From Saprolegnia diclina VS20 (lineage: Eukaryota; Oomycota; Saprolegniomycetes; Saprolegniales; Saprolegniaceae): DNA of 64,000 nucleotides. The translations under genes were made by a program, and so were the position numbers. Location: NCBI RefSeq assembly GCF_000281045.1, contig NW_008246075.1, positions 839,344 through 903,343 of the forward strand. The letters are read 5' to 3'. This document shows, in pieces, positions 32,004-44,027 of this stretch (position 1 is the first letter of the stretch; the number at the start of each line of letters is the position of its first letter). The notes beneath the pieces were generated by a model. That model saw only the letters and a program-made list of their open reading frames with translations, was not told where the DNA came from and did not search any database.

Positions 32004-33069
32004 TCAACCCTTGTGTTTCTGATATCTTATACACACATGTAATTCAACATGAAGACGCTTCTTTCGGCTATTGAAAGTCGGGCCACGACCGCATCGTAAA
32101 AAAACAATGAACCACGGGAGAAACACGAGGAGCCCGAGTGGCGGACACCCAGAGACGGCCACGACGCAGTGGAACGCCACACGGCGGCGTCCATCATGAC
32201 GCGGTCGGCCACCAAGGTTTTTGCCATCAAAATTGCACAAAAATACATCCGACATCCCCGGCAATCCAGAGCCACGGCACGTTCGGGCTCGTCCATCAGC
32301 GCGCAGAGCAGCAGCGAGGCCACGGGTGTTCGCGGAACCCATCACAGCGGAATGAGGCTCCACACCGCCCAGCCCACGTGGTGACAACGCAGTTTACGTC
32401 GACCGCCTCATAGTTTACATCGCGAAGGAGCACGGCACTAACGCCGAGGCAGAGAGCAGCAAAGACGCATTCGATGAGACCATGGTATCGGCCGCAATAG
32501 CAGCACACGCCGACGAACGAGATGGCAAAGCCGCTTGCAAACACGAGTGTGGTACCCTCGTCATGACGGCGACACGGCAGCAACGGCCATATCAAGCGAC
32601 GCCCCTACCAGTCAAATTGATGCCAAAACAGCCACAAGAAGCCCACAAAGGTGACGAGAAACATCGCGACGTACTGCGACGTGACACACACAAGCGCAAC
32701 GGTTGATGCGACGACGACGATCTCGTGCGCAAGCGGATTCAGCTCAACGCACCGGCGCAGCGCGCCTAGGAGCGCTGAAATGCAGGTGCTGGCAGTGATA
32801 GCCGTACCTGGCCACAAAGGCGGCGACTGGAATCACACTGCCGAGCGCAACGATGTTCGCCATCGACACGGGGTCGCCGACGAGGTGCTCGGCCGTGGTC
32901 GCCTTAGCAAGGTCATGTGCTTGCCGACAACGTGGTACATGGATGCGTTGAGCCCCGAGAAGAAGCTCAGGCCGTTGGCGTCGCATACCAAGGAAACGTT
33001 ATGACCTTGATACTGCACTGGTGCGTTGTTGATCAAGCAGTGGACGCACGTCGACCTGCCCTTGAACAC
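32004..33069 (-). CDS. Possible multi-exon multi-pass membrane protein, unresolved or decayed
   Basis: Successive minus-strand frames look like protein but cannot be joined cleanly. They are: FFSGLNASMYHVVGKHM (about 32920-32970), MANIVALGSVIPVAAFVARY (about 32810-32870), ASTVALVCVTSQYVAMFLV then GFLWLFWHQFDW (32605-32720), LVFASGFAISFVGVCCYCG then CVFAALCLGVSAVLL (about 32420-32545), MYFCAILMAKTLVADRVMM (about 32190-32250) and VVAVSGCPPLGLLVFLPWFI (about 32105-32165). Several are strongly hydrophobic helices of about 20 residues, always on the same strand, which argues for a real membrane protein. I could not find splice sites that keep one frame at every junction, so a pseudogene is possible. 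No family recognised. The coordinates are the outer limits of these segments. Confidence 0.35.
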
Positions 33070-33178
33070 AATTCAGTTTTGACTTACCGCTGCAAGCGTC
33101 GAGTGACGAGCGCCAAGATCGGTCGCGCTCGTTTGGCGCCAAATTGGTCGTCGTATCCGGATGGTATCCGGCGCGTGA

Positions 33179-34799
<1,621 letters not shown>

Positions 34800-34810
34800 C
34801 TGCAAAGTGT

Positions 34811-36160
34811 TTACGCCGTTCTGGCCGCGTTGCTGACAAAATGAGCGTCGATCCAGCCAAGAAGGTCAGCGGTCGAGACCTGGAGGTGGTCCCCGTGCGT
34901 CTCGTACAGCGTGATACGGCCGCTGCGATCAAGCGTCGCGAGCCCAAACGAGTCCTTCTGGTACCACTGCGTTACGTTCATGGGCAAAACCACGTCACTC
35001 TGACCGTCGGCGTACGCCCCAAACCACTCCGACTCCTACACGCGCCACACTGCATCTGTACGTCGATCGCCAAGAGCTCGTACATGAGGGTACACCATCG
35101 TGTCGTGCGCGGCGCGGACGAGCGCAAGGTGCGTGAGTGATGCGAACCGGGTCTTGTACTCGGGCACCGTGACCGACTTTTCATTGTTGATGTCGGGGAG
35201 GAAGAGCGCTACGCAGACCGCGCTCTGTACACCAGACCATTGAGCGCAAACTGCGTAGTACGTACCGTGGGCGACGTAGGCAGCAATTTGGTTTGGATCT
35301 CGAAAATAGTTGGCTTGCGCGAGCTTGCCTAGCACAGCATGACCTTGAGCGAGCACCCAGAAGATGTCGATGCAGACCCTGGACGGTATCCGTGTAAGCA
35401 GCAGCCGAGATGACCTAAGGCGCCATGGTAACATACTTCAACGAAGCCAGACGAGTACGGCGTTGATTTGCTTGCAGATAAAGTTGGTCGGTGCGCAGTG
35501 GGGCAGCGCCCCGACACCGGCCAGCGGGCCGTGCACCGAAATAAAGTTCTTGACCGGCGGCGTGTTGTAGCGCTCAATGTACCCACGGATGAGCAGGTTG
35601 CCTTGCGAGAAACCCATGGCGTTGAAGCCCTGCGCCAATTTGGGGTCCTACGCGCGAGCATGAGCCGGTTGGAGAAGCAAGAAGCTTGTACATTGGCAAC
35701 TTGCTTGGCGAAAACGTCGACTTGGGTGTCAAACTTCATGAAGAAGCTGTTGGACGAGTCGGCAGCGACCGAGTCGCCGATCTGGACGTTCGTCACGTAC
35801 GTGTTGAGGTGCGCAGCGACCGCCTATGAGGACGAGCATGAGCCAACGATACGATAGCGAGGGGCAGTGTACCTTGCGGAGGCGCTGCATGCCAGGGTTC
35901 CCCGCAGCATCGCCCATGCCATGCATGAGCACGACGGGCAAGTTGTCGTCCATGCCACCAGCATAGACACCCGTGGCCGAGCTCATGGCCATCTCCGCGG
36001 CCATGGCGTCATCGAAGCGCAGGATGAATGGGCTCGCCTCGGCGAGGGTCTGGCTACTCGTCGCCAGCGCGTCGGCGCCGGTCCATGCGCCTCCGGAGGC
36101 GTCGGCAAGGCCCATGAGGACGAGGGCCATCGCCCCGATCGTCGTCAGCGGACTTCGCAT
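34811..36160 (-). CDS. Palmitoyl-protein thioesterase (PPT1-like), copy A
   Basis: Seven exons. The first four start at 36160, 35823, 35647 and 35414 (35873-36160, 35692-35823, 35459-35647, and a short exon ending near 35378); three more run to the stop at 34811. A signal peptide (MRSPLTTIGAMALVLMGLADA) precedes an Ala/Ser-rich spacer and the thioesterase fold: VVLMHGMGD (oxyanion region), nucleophile GFSQGN, and near the C-terminus LYETHGDHLQ, whose His should complete the triad. This family removes fatty acids from cysteines of lipidated proteins in the lysosome/vacuole. It is divergent from copy B (623 bp apart), shares blocks such as YIERYN-PPV and AGVGALP/AGIGALP with it, and has three introns that copy B lacks. 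Confidence 0.85.
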
Positions 36161-36782
36161 CTTGGTCCAAAAAGATATGAAGACGATTTATTGGGTGAAA
36201 AATATATCTATATGGACCAATCCGATGCGAGCTTCTCGCATCTTTCCGTCAACATAGCGTAATCAACCACATCGTGGCTGGATTCAAAACCAGAGTTCAC
36301 ACTCGGAGGCTGCTACTTCTAGTCGGTGCCCAGTACGCTGCTTGCACGGCAAAGTATATTCCAGCGCAATTACACTGGCAGCTATGAATCCAATTCGAGT
36401 GAGCTGGTCTTCCGATTTTCCAGCTTAAATCCGCAAGTATTATTAATAAAAATTGATCTGTAGTCTTTCTCCGGGGTCGGTAAGGACAAAATTACGCGCG
36501 TGGTCCTTTGAATCTAGTTAGTACATTAGTACAGTGCGGCGGGTAGGAAGATCCTGGCGTCGAGGAGCTCTTGCTGGGATCCGCAACGCTCCATTGGATT
36601 TCTAGTGACTGCAATGGAAATCTGAAGAGGGCGGAAACGACCTCCACTTTCTCGAATTATGATTGGTGCAAGTCCATGGATTTCCGCCAATCCACATGCG
36701 GCATAGTTTCATCCAATCCCTGATGGGCATCCATCCTCAGTCGGTTTTCCATCGTGTCGGTCAGCGCCGCAGCAGCAGCAGC
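36161..36782. other. Shared promoter region of the two thioesterases
   Basis: Divergent interval between PPT copies A and B; AT-rich stretch at 36420-36470. In-frame ATGs upstream of copy B (36663, 36696, 36723) lie here but would place a non-hydrophobic leader before the signal peptide. Confidence 0.5.
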
Positions 36783-37924
36783 ATGCTCCAGTCGGTCGTC
36801 GTCCGCATCCTCCTCATGGCCGTCTCGGGCTCCTTGGTCTGGGAGGTGCAGTCGCCGCCCAAGGCCTTCGAGAACGAGTACATCATCGACGTTCCGACCG
36901 TGTACGTCGACGGTCCGGCCTCGGCCTTCTTTCCTGTTGTCATGATGCATGGCATGAACGACGCGGGGCACAATGGCCACATGGAGCGCATGCGCAACGT
37001 GGTCTCCGAGACGCTCGACGGCGCCTACGTGACGAGCGTCCAGATCGGCAAGAACGTCGCCGAGGACGAGTACAACAGCGTGCACTTGACCATGGACGAG
37101 CAGGTCCGTCGCTTCGCCGCCATCGTCGCCAAGGACCCGAACCTGCGCAAGGGCTTCCATGGCATCGGCTTCTCGCAAGGCGGGCTCATCCTCCGCGCGT
37201 ACATTGAGCGCTACAACGACCCGCCGGTGATTGGCTTCCTCGCGTGCCATAGCCCGCTCGCCGGCATTGGCGCGCTCCCGATCTGCAACCCCAACGACTT
37301 TGGCTGCCGCCAGCTCAACAAGATTGTGGGCGCTGTTGCCTACTCAGACGAGCTCCAAGGTACGCCTCCATGCCCTTTATCCCTCCGAACTGGTATACTG
37401 GCGTAGTGCACTTGGCGCAGAGCAACTACTATCGCGACCCCACACGCATCCATGAGTACCTCGACCACGGTACGCTCGTCGAATATGACCACAGTGTAGA
37501 AAAGACGTGTAGTTCATTTCTTACCCGACCTCAACAACGAGTTGGCGACCGTCAATTCGACGTACGCTGCACACTTCAAGTCGCTTCGGCAGCTCGTGCT
37601 CGTCCGTGCCATGCGCGACAGCCAAGTACAAACTGCCAGGACCAAGCGAAGGGATGCTATATGGAGGATATGTAGGTGGCGCCGAGTCTCTCGTCGTGGT
37701 TTGGTGCGTACAAGGATGGCGACTGGTCGACGCTGCTGCAGATGAACGCGACACCATGGTACACCACTGACGCCTTTGGGCTCCGGTCTCTCGACGCAGC
37801 CGGCAAAATCACGCTCTACGAGACGCCGGACGACCACCTCCAGTTCAGCGACGAGACGCTCGCCAACTGGGTGCGCACGCACTTTCGACCGGCAGCAATG
37901 CAGCAGCAACCGCCGCTGGCGTAG
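36783..37924 (+). CDS. Palmitoyl-protein thioesterase (PPT1-like), copy B
   Basis: Four exons in frame: 36783-37359, 37407-37469, 37513-37625, 37676-37924; 333 residues. The start at 36783 gives a clean signal peptide (MLQSVVVRILLMAVSGSLVWE). Motifs are VVMMHGMNDAG, nucleophile GFSQGG, a conserved LAQSNYYRDPTRIHEYLDH block, FLPDLNNE, and LYETPDDHLQ with the probable catalytic His. It should depalmitoylate proteins in the endolysosomal lumen. Its three introns match the positions of the last three of copy A, while the first 577 coding bases, which are interrupted three times in copy A, are one exon here. It ends QQQPPLA, with no membrane anchor or retention signal. Confidence 0.89.
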
Positions 37925-39076
37925 ACGGCCAAATGAACAGAGTGTGTTTTTTAACTTATAAAAAAGAGCTTCTTTCTTCGTATCGTTGCGACTGACGAGC
38001 GTGCACTCCTCTCTTGAGGCTCGAAAAATAAATATCCTAGTAGTGTAGGACTAGGCGAGGCGAGTACACTCAAACATGCGCGATACCTTGCAGCTGCAAC
38101 ATCCGTCGTCGGGCGGTGGCTTCCTCTACGACGCAGTCGCTCTGCCGTTCTCAGCCCACAAGTCGACCATCCGTGCCCTCTGGCCGATCTTGCGCGCTTG
38201 CATTTGGTACACAGTCTTTGACTCGAGCGCAACAACCGCGTGTTCCGCACGACATTGACACCCCTTCCCGCGGCTGCGTTCGCGATCAAAGCCGCGATTG
38301 CATATCCGGCACTTGGCTCGCCGCGCCGTGGAGCCTTCGCTGGCCGAGTCGCTCCATGCCCTACGCGCCGACCCTTGGTGTGCTCGCTGCCACATCCCTC
38401 ACTCAATCCCGAGCCCCGACCACGCGCCCTCAGCTTGACGTACCGGCCAAACCTCACAAGTGCACTAGGAAGTCCACCATTTTCACTATATATTTGCATG
38501 TTGTTGTTGGAATGAGTCTATTGAGATATTTATATATTTGCATGTTAATAACTCATTTCAACACTCAAGCAGCCGAACGGAATTTACCGAATTGCAATCT
38601 AGTGTTTCAATCGCAAAGTCGAATTCATGAATTGAAACTTCAAAAATGGCTTCTGCGAAGTATCATCGCACGGGCGGTCTGGCTTTCGACCACTGATAAA
38701 ACGTACGGTGGGGACGACGCGCCGCCAAAGCACATGTTTGTGGTCGTCGGCGAGAAACCGAATACTGACTCGATCGGACGCTCGACAATAGCTTCTTGCC
38801 TGTCGTAGAGGACAACAAACACACTTCTGCAGTGCTTTGGCAGACAGCGAGTGACCTGGAGATCGACCGGAAGCGTCTTGCGCAACGGTGTGACAGCTGC
38901 CGACACAAACGTCGACGACACACCCGTGGGCCGATGGTATCTCCGCCCTGTTCCGTCCAGTGTCTTGTCCTGTGCATTACGGTAGTATGAGGCCACGCGT
39001 CTGTTGGAATCTGGCTGACGCACTGTACTCTATCGTCACACGCGCTCTTTCCTCACGTTTGCAGTCGGTTCCCAAA
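37925..39076. other. Intergenic with AT-rich repeats
   Basis: AT-rich core at about 38475-38640: TATATATTTGCATGTT occurs twice (about 38493 and 38534), GTTGGAATGAGT pairs imperfectly with ACTCATTTCAAC, and GTTTCAAT at 38604 pairs with ATTGAAAC at 38631. A minus-strand frame at 38126-38395 contains CRICNRGF and GCQCR, faintly reminiscent of a zinc finger but not convincing. Confidence 0.5.
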
Positions 39077-39092
39077 TTTTCATTTTTGAATT
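39077..39092 (+). promoter_or_regulatory. Oomycete-type initiator for GH5 gene
   Basis: TTTTCATTTTTGAATT ends 8 nt before the ATG at 39100 and fits the TCATTYY plus AWTT initiator pattern. Confidence 0.5.
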
Positions 39093-39099
39093 GGATACT

Positions 39100-40361
39100 A
39101 TGGGACGCTGCCTGCTCTTGTGTCTGCTTGTATCGCTCACGGCGACGTCGCTCGTGCACGGCCATGTGCAGACGACGATTCGGTCGGGCGCCGCGACGGC
39201 GCGGGGCGTCAACCTCGGCGGGTGGCTCGTCCTCGAGCGCTGGATGACCTCGTACGCTGAGATTTGGAAGAAGGTGCCAGAGAGCATCAAGGACCATGGC
39301 GAATACGCGGCGATGGCGGCCGTCGGGCGCGCGACAGCGGACCCGCTCATCAAGATGCACCGCGACGCGTGGATCACCGAAGACGACATCAAAGAGATTG
39401 CCTCATATGGCATGAACTTGGTTCGTGTGCCCGTGGGCTGGTGGATCTACGAAAAACCGCAGGTACTAGCATCTACGCACAACCTTGCGGCGGTCGCTAA
39501 CGCTACGTAGGAGACCGACTGGCAGCACTTTACGCCCGGCGGCCTCGCGTACCTCGATCGACTCATGAACGAGTGGGCCATCAAGTACAACGTCGCCGTG
39601 CTGCTGGACATCCACGCCGCCAAGGGCTCCCAGAACGGCCGCGAGCACAGCGCGGCGCCCGTGTTTGGCGCGACCAACTTCACCGACTATGCGGTGAACG
39701 TCGACCGCACGATTGAGGTATTGCACTTCAACTTCAACCTGAAACCGTCAGGTTGGAATAGACGGTACTCTTTCTTGTGGACCGGTACAAGCGCGCACCG
39801 GCGTTTCTCGGCATCGAGCTGCTCAACGAACCCGAGTGGTGGCAAGACCAGAAGAAGGGCACGGACCGCGCAAAGCTCAAGCAATATTACCGCGACTTGT
39901 ACGCGACGACGCGGGCGCTCTGCGGCGACTGCGTCGTGGTCATTTCGCCGTTTCTGTCGGAGCAAGACAGTGCCCATGGCGAGTGGGGCGCGCTCTTTCC
40001 CGATAGCAGTCCCGTCAACAACTGGATCGACTGGCACAAGTACCTGAAATGGGGCTTTGAAGGCCAGAACATGGACCAGATTACGTCGAGCGGCGTCGAC
40101 AACATTGAGAAGGACCTCAAAGCGTGGTGCGGCAACAACCGCGTCTTTATGGGCGAGTGGAGCCTCGGGCACCCCGACTCGGCCCAAGCGCAATTCCAGG
40201 ACGACGCCAAAGTCGCTCTTCTCGGCCAGCGCCTCGTTAACGCACTCGATTCGGCCAAGGCGGGCTGGACGTTTTGGAGCTGGAAGGCCGACTATGGCAC
40301 GCGGTATGGCGACGGCTGGAACATGCGGTCGCTTCTCCGCGACAAGCTCTTGAAGATTTAG
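39100..40361 (+). CDS. Secreted GH5 exo-beta-1,3-glucanase-like enzyme
   Basis: Three exons, all phase 0: 39100-39462, 39511-39717, 39762-40361; 389 residues. Signal peptide MGRCLLLCLLVSLTATSLVHG. The N-terminal GVNLGGWLVLERW block is typical of the glucan 1,3-beta-glucosidase (EXG1-like) subgroup of GH5. Other family features are NLVRVPVGWW, LLDIHAAKGSQNG, the acid/base Glu in ELLNEP (about residue 213), and the nucleophile in FMGEWSLG. A C-terminal WTFWSWKADYG block completes the barrel. No carbohydrate-binding module or membrane anchor. Oomycete walls contain beta-1,3-glucan, so the role is probably wall remodelling or glucan digestion (inference). Confidence 0.92.
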
Positions 40362-40496
40362 CTGCTCGACTACGATCGGGCCGTTAATACAAGGGCGAAT
40401 ACACGTTGCAGGCACACTGCATGTTGTTTTTATCAGGCGCAGAGGTCAGGACGTGTGCTCTGACAATGGCACAACAGCACGCCATTGTATCGAAAT

Positions 40497-41664
40497 TTAG
40501 ACGCCTCCGGTCAAGGCCGCATGGAGCGGACTCGTGCCCATGCTCCGGAGACGAAAGTTGTAGAGGCGGAGGATGTTACTGATGCGCCGACGACGCAGCT
40601 CGCGGTCAAATGGCAGCGGGTGCCCGAACTTTCGGTAAACGCGCTTTATATGGGCCGTGCCCCACTCGGCGGCGCCGAGCAGCGACGCGATACCTTGCTT
40701 TTCGCTTATACTAATGTCGTCGTCATCGGCAGCAGCAAGCGGCGTCTCAATGCGGCCGTCGCTCTCGCTTGTCACTGGAAACGTCGCCGGCGCGACAAGG
40801 ATGTGGTCGGGTCGCAACTTGTCCGCGGCTGTGTGCTCGAGTTCTTCGTAGACGTCGAGAGCAATGTCGATAAAGTTGGGCAAATTGTGCTTGTACCATA
40901 AAAGGGTCCCATCGACGCCGACGATCAGCATGCCCCAGACTGCATCACAGTCGAGCCACTTTGCCTCTGGCTCGATGCGTCAAACCTTTGGTCATACGTT
41001 TACGAGTCGTACCGTCTGTGTCTTCAAAGCGGCGGCGGTCGGTGACCGTCGGGGCCTGCACGGCGAGCGTGCATACATCAACGAATCCAACGACACCCGA
41101 GACCTCGGGCGACCGTGCCTCCGTCGCGGCTGCGAATCGCTGCAGCGTCGCCTGGGTCGGCCACGCCACGGCCGCGTTCGGGACGTCGGCAAGCGCCAAT
41201 GCGAGCGCCGCCTCGGCTTTGGGAAAGATGCGGCTGAGCGTCGACATGGTCACACCAAAGAGCTCGCAGAGACGCGGCATGTTGTGCGCATTCGTGTACA
41301 TGGCGAGCACGAGGCCGAGCGCGGCGTGCTTGGGCACGCTGGTCGGCCGCCCGGGCAACCCAGCCCCCGACTTGATGTCATAGTGCCGCGCAAACACCGT
41401 CAAGAGCTCGCGAAACGCTTCTGGCGGCAACGACACGAAACTGAGAAAGGCGGCAGCGTTGCGTCCACGGTGGAGCTTGTACCAAGGCCGGTGCTCCTCG
41501 ACGCGCGGCAGGAACGCGCGGCGCACGCGCTGAATCTGCTCGATCTCGGCGCGCAGCTCGTCGCGGAGCGCTGCCTCGCATGCTTCCGAGGCGCGGAGTT
41601 GTGCTTTATGGGCTCTGTCGCGCCGGGCTTTGTCGAGAATCAAGTTGTAGAGCAAGTACCGCAT
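40497..41664 (-). CDS. HARBI1-like nuclease (PIF/Harbinger-derived)
   Basis: Two exons, 41013-41664 and 40497-40966, joined by a 46-nt intron; 373 residues. The N-terminal part has a helical region, then GLPGRPTSVPKHAALGLVLAM and MPRLCELFGVTMSTLSRIF, a helix-turn-helix typical of PIF/Harbinger nucleases. Downstream come VVGFVDVCTLAVQAP (first acidic position), a VWGMLIVGVDGTLLW block and a C-terminal AAEWGTAHIKRVYRKF region corresponding to the third acidic position. The usual D-G after the first Asp is D-V, and the expected HDS-type second motif is not obvious, so catalytic competence is uncertain. A spliceosomal intron and no visible terminal repeats suggest a host-resident gene, not an active transposon. 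The start at 41664 is the first ATG; a longer TTG-initiated frame is unlikely. Confidence 0.72.
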
Positions 41665-42095
41665 TAGGAATCTGCTCCAAATGGCCAAATGTCTGGTGCA
41701 TGCGGTGGCGCGGTCTGCTATCCGGATATCAGATCGCGTCGCTCTTGGCCATTCATTTCATGTAGGGATCTGGGTCGCGGCGGCGGTCGGCGTCTGCGTC
41801 GGTCATTTGCGTCATTTTTGGTGGCGTCGACTTTTGCAGTTGGCGTTCGCGCCAGACGCCATCAAATGATTTTTTGCGATGTTTTATAATATAAGTTTGA
41901 AAGATGCATAGAAAACGTAAGTTTGTGTGTACGCATTTATTTTATTTTTAGAAACTGTGAATTCTATTTTTGGAGGCATCTGAGAACTGAGTCGCGTTGA
42001 TGGACATCAAATGATTTGGTAACAGCAATACCTTCTATTTAGTTACATCAATATCTTCTATTTAGTTGGTATCTACTAACACTTGTGGACTCTAT
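41665..42095. other. AT-rich intergenic region
   Basis: Markedly AT-rich at 41865-42080. A direct repeat of CTTCTATTTAGTT occurs at about 42032 and 42052. No gene. Confidence 0.6.
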
Positions 42096-43991
42096 CTACA
42101 TTTCGTCGTCGTCGTCATCGCTATCGTCATGGTCATGGTCATGGTCATGGTCGTGGTCATGAGCGTCGTCATACTCCTCGCCTTCCGCATTCTCGCCTTC
42201 TGCTGCGTCGTCCTCGCCGTCGTCTTCAGCCGGTGGACCCTCGACATCGCCAATGACATGAACCTCCAAACACGCGGCAGCGTCGCTCAAGTGTTCGCTC
42301 GTCTTGCGCTTGGCACCAGAGACCACCAGCTGCAGTCGGAGCCGGTGCACGACCTCGTTCTCGGCGTCCCCGCCTGGCACGACGATCGTCGAGTTGACGT
42401 GCGTCGACGTGGTCGGGCGAAGCGTGCTTAGCAGCGTGCGGTCGCCGGCCGTGTTGTCGTACCACACCTGAACAGCGGCAAAAGGTACGTCCGACGCCTC
42501 GACCTCGTAGCCGTTGTCGTCGACCATTGTCGGTGCGACGCGGAGGCAAAGGCTTGCGATCGAGAGGCGTCCGCCGACGCCGACAACAAACGGAGCGGGC
42601 TGACCGGCACGGACGACCGTGGCCCACGGCGCCGTCTCGTCGAGGCGTTCGGGCCACGCGGGCAACGGGTCGGACAACGACCGCTTCGGGATCTTGAGTG
42701 GGAGCGGCTGCGTCGTGGAGAAGGCGTCGACGCCGACGAGACGCTGGAGGTCAGCGTCATTCACCAAGCAGTCGTTCAACGATGCCTCGATCTCGCGTCG
42801 GTTCATGTCGGCACCGATAAAGACAATCTCTTGCTTGCGGTCACCAAACGGAGCAACATAGTCCGAGTGAATGAGCGCTGCGTCGGCCGCCGGGACGTTC
42901 CAGTCGGCCTCGGGCTGCACACACCACCACGGCTGGAGCGGCGAGAGCGAGAGGAGACGGCCGTGCTGGTTCCACTCGACCATCGTGTCGTCGCGGCCAG
43001 CAATCCACGCAAAGCCTTTCGAGCGCAGAATCGGCGACGGCGCACTCGGCAGCTGCCACGGCGCAGCGCGGTCGCCGGGAAACACGACATCGCCCTTGAG
43101 GCCAAAGTGCTGGCGCACCCAGAGCGCAAGGCGCGTCGGGTCGAACGGGCGCCGTGCCCGGTACACAAACGACCCAATGCCGTACTCGTCTTGCTCGCTT
43201 TTCGTTTCTTCGCTGCGTAGCGACTCCATCCAGCCGACGCTTTCCTTGGCGTCGTCGAGGTTGAAGCGCTTCGTGTGCAGAATGGTCTCCATCGGCACGT
43301 TGGAATACTCGGCGCAGACGATCGCCGCGTGCGGGTTGAGCGTCCGCAGCAGCGCAAGAACCGATGACTTGTCGTTCACAAGGTCCATCTTGTTGAGGAC
43401 AATGACGTTGGCAAACTCGACTTGCTCGATGAGGAGCTGGCTCACGTGCTTGGTGCCTTCGCTGCTCCCGTCGTCTTCAACCGGAAAGACCTCGTGGAAC
43501 TGGCGCGTCGACGACACGAGGTTGGGAAACTCGAGTCCGTCGACCACCGTCACACACGTGTCGAGCGCTGCGAGATGCGCGAGCATCTTGTCGTCGCTTG
43601 TCGCAAGCGTCGCTGTCTCGACGTCGAACGCAAACGACTCGGCCACCTGCATCGGCTCGGCGATACCCGTCGACTCGATCACGAGGTAGTCATAGACGCC
43701 GAGGGCGCGAATGTCGGCGATCGCGCGAATGAGGTCGGTGCGGAGCGTGCAGCAGATGCACCCGTTCTGCATCGCGACAAACTCGGGCTTGGTCTGGACA
43801 ACGCCGGGCCCTTGGAGCAGCTTGGCGTCAATGTTGAGCTCAGCCATGTCGTTGACGATGACCGCGATGCGCAGCTTGTGCTCGGGCGACTCGAGGATGC
43901 GCTTGAGGAGCGTCGTTTTCCCCGCGCCAAGGAACCCCGAGAGAAGCGTCACGGGCAGCGGCGGCGTCGACGTGCGAAGGGAAGGCGCCAT
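42096..43991 (-). CDS. CobW/ZNG-type GTPase metallochaperone
   Basis: Intronless; 631 residues from ATG 43991 (MAPSLRTSTPPLPVTLL). G3E-family GTPase: Walker A GFLGAGKTTLL, metal motif GCICC (CxCC) in MQNGCICCTLR, switch/Walker B IESTGIAEP, and NKMD guanine specificity. A CobW C-terminal domain follows (YRARRPFDPTRL... GFAWIAGRDD), then an additional region of about 150 residues that I do not recognise. The C-terminus is an acidic tail with an (HD)6 run, a likely Zn/Co/Ni-binding segment. Family members insert metal into client enzymes at the expense of GTP. An upstream ATG at 44027 is in frame, but an initiator element lies between the two ATGs, favouring 43991. Confidence 0.9.
   Translation of the reverse strand: MAPSLRTSTPPLPVTLLSGFLGAGKTTLLKRILESPEHKLRIAVIVNDMAELNIDAKLLQGPGVVQTKPEFVAMQNGCICCTLRTDLIRAIADIRALGVYDYLVIESTGIAEPMQVAESFAFDVETATLATSDDKMLAHLAALDTCVTVVDGLEFPNLVSSTRQFHEVFPVEDDGSSEGTKHVSQLLIEQVEFANVIVLNKMDLVNDKSSVLALLRTLNPHAAIVCAEYSNVPMETILHTKRFNLDDAKESVGWMESLRSEETKSEQDEYGIGSFVYRARRPFDPTRLALWVRQHFGLKGDVVFPGDRAAPWQLPSAPSPILRSKGFAWIAGRDDTMVEWNQHGRLLSLSPLQPWWCVQPEADWNVPAADAALIHSDYVAPFGDRKQEIVFIGADMNRREIEASLNDCLVNDADLQRLVGVDAFSTTQPLPLKIPKRSLSDPLPAWPERLDETAPWATVVRAGQPAPFVVGVGGRLSIASLCLRVAPTMVDDNGYEVEASDVPFAAVQVWYDNTAGDRTLLSTLRPTTSTHVNSTIVVPGGDAENEVVHRLRLQLVVSGAKRKTSEHLSDAAACLEVHVIGDVEGPPAEDDGEDDAAEGENAEGEEYDDAHDHDHDHDHDHDDSDDDDDEM
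42126..42161. repeat. Coding GTCATG hexamer microsatellite
   Basis: Six tandem hexamers, five GTCATG and one GTCGTG, encoding the alternating His-Asp run of the CobW-like protein on the minus strand. Copy number is likely to vary by slippage. Confidence 0.9.
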
Positions 43992-44004
43992 CGCAAGCAA
44001 AGGT

Positions 44005-44021
44005 GAAAAGGCAAAGTGAGC
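44005..44021 (-). promoter_or_regulatory. Oomycete-type initiator for CobW gene
   Basis: On the minus strand GCTCACTTTGCCTTTTC lies between ATG 44027 and ATG 43991. It matches the BT1 initiator almost exactly and supports the downstream start. Confidence 0.55.
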
Positions 44022-44027
44022 TGCCAT

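Noticed and set aside
38126-38395. Minus-strand frame with CRICNRGF and GCQCR, reminiscent of a FYVE or zinc finger
   Set aside because: Cysteine spacing does not match FYVE or RING, and the later CTKC phrase is in another frame. Could be a decayed fragment but cannot be supported.
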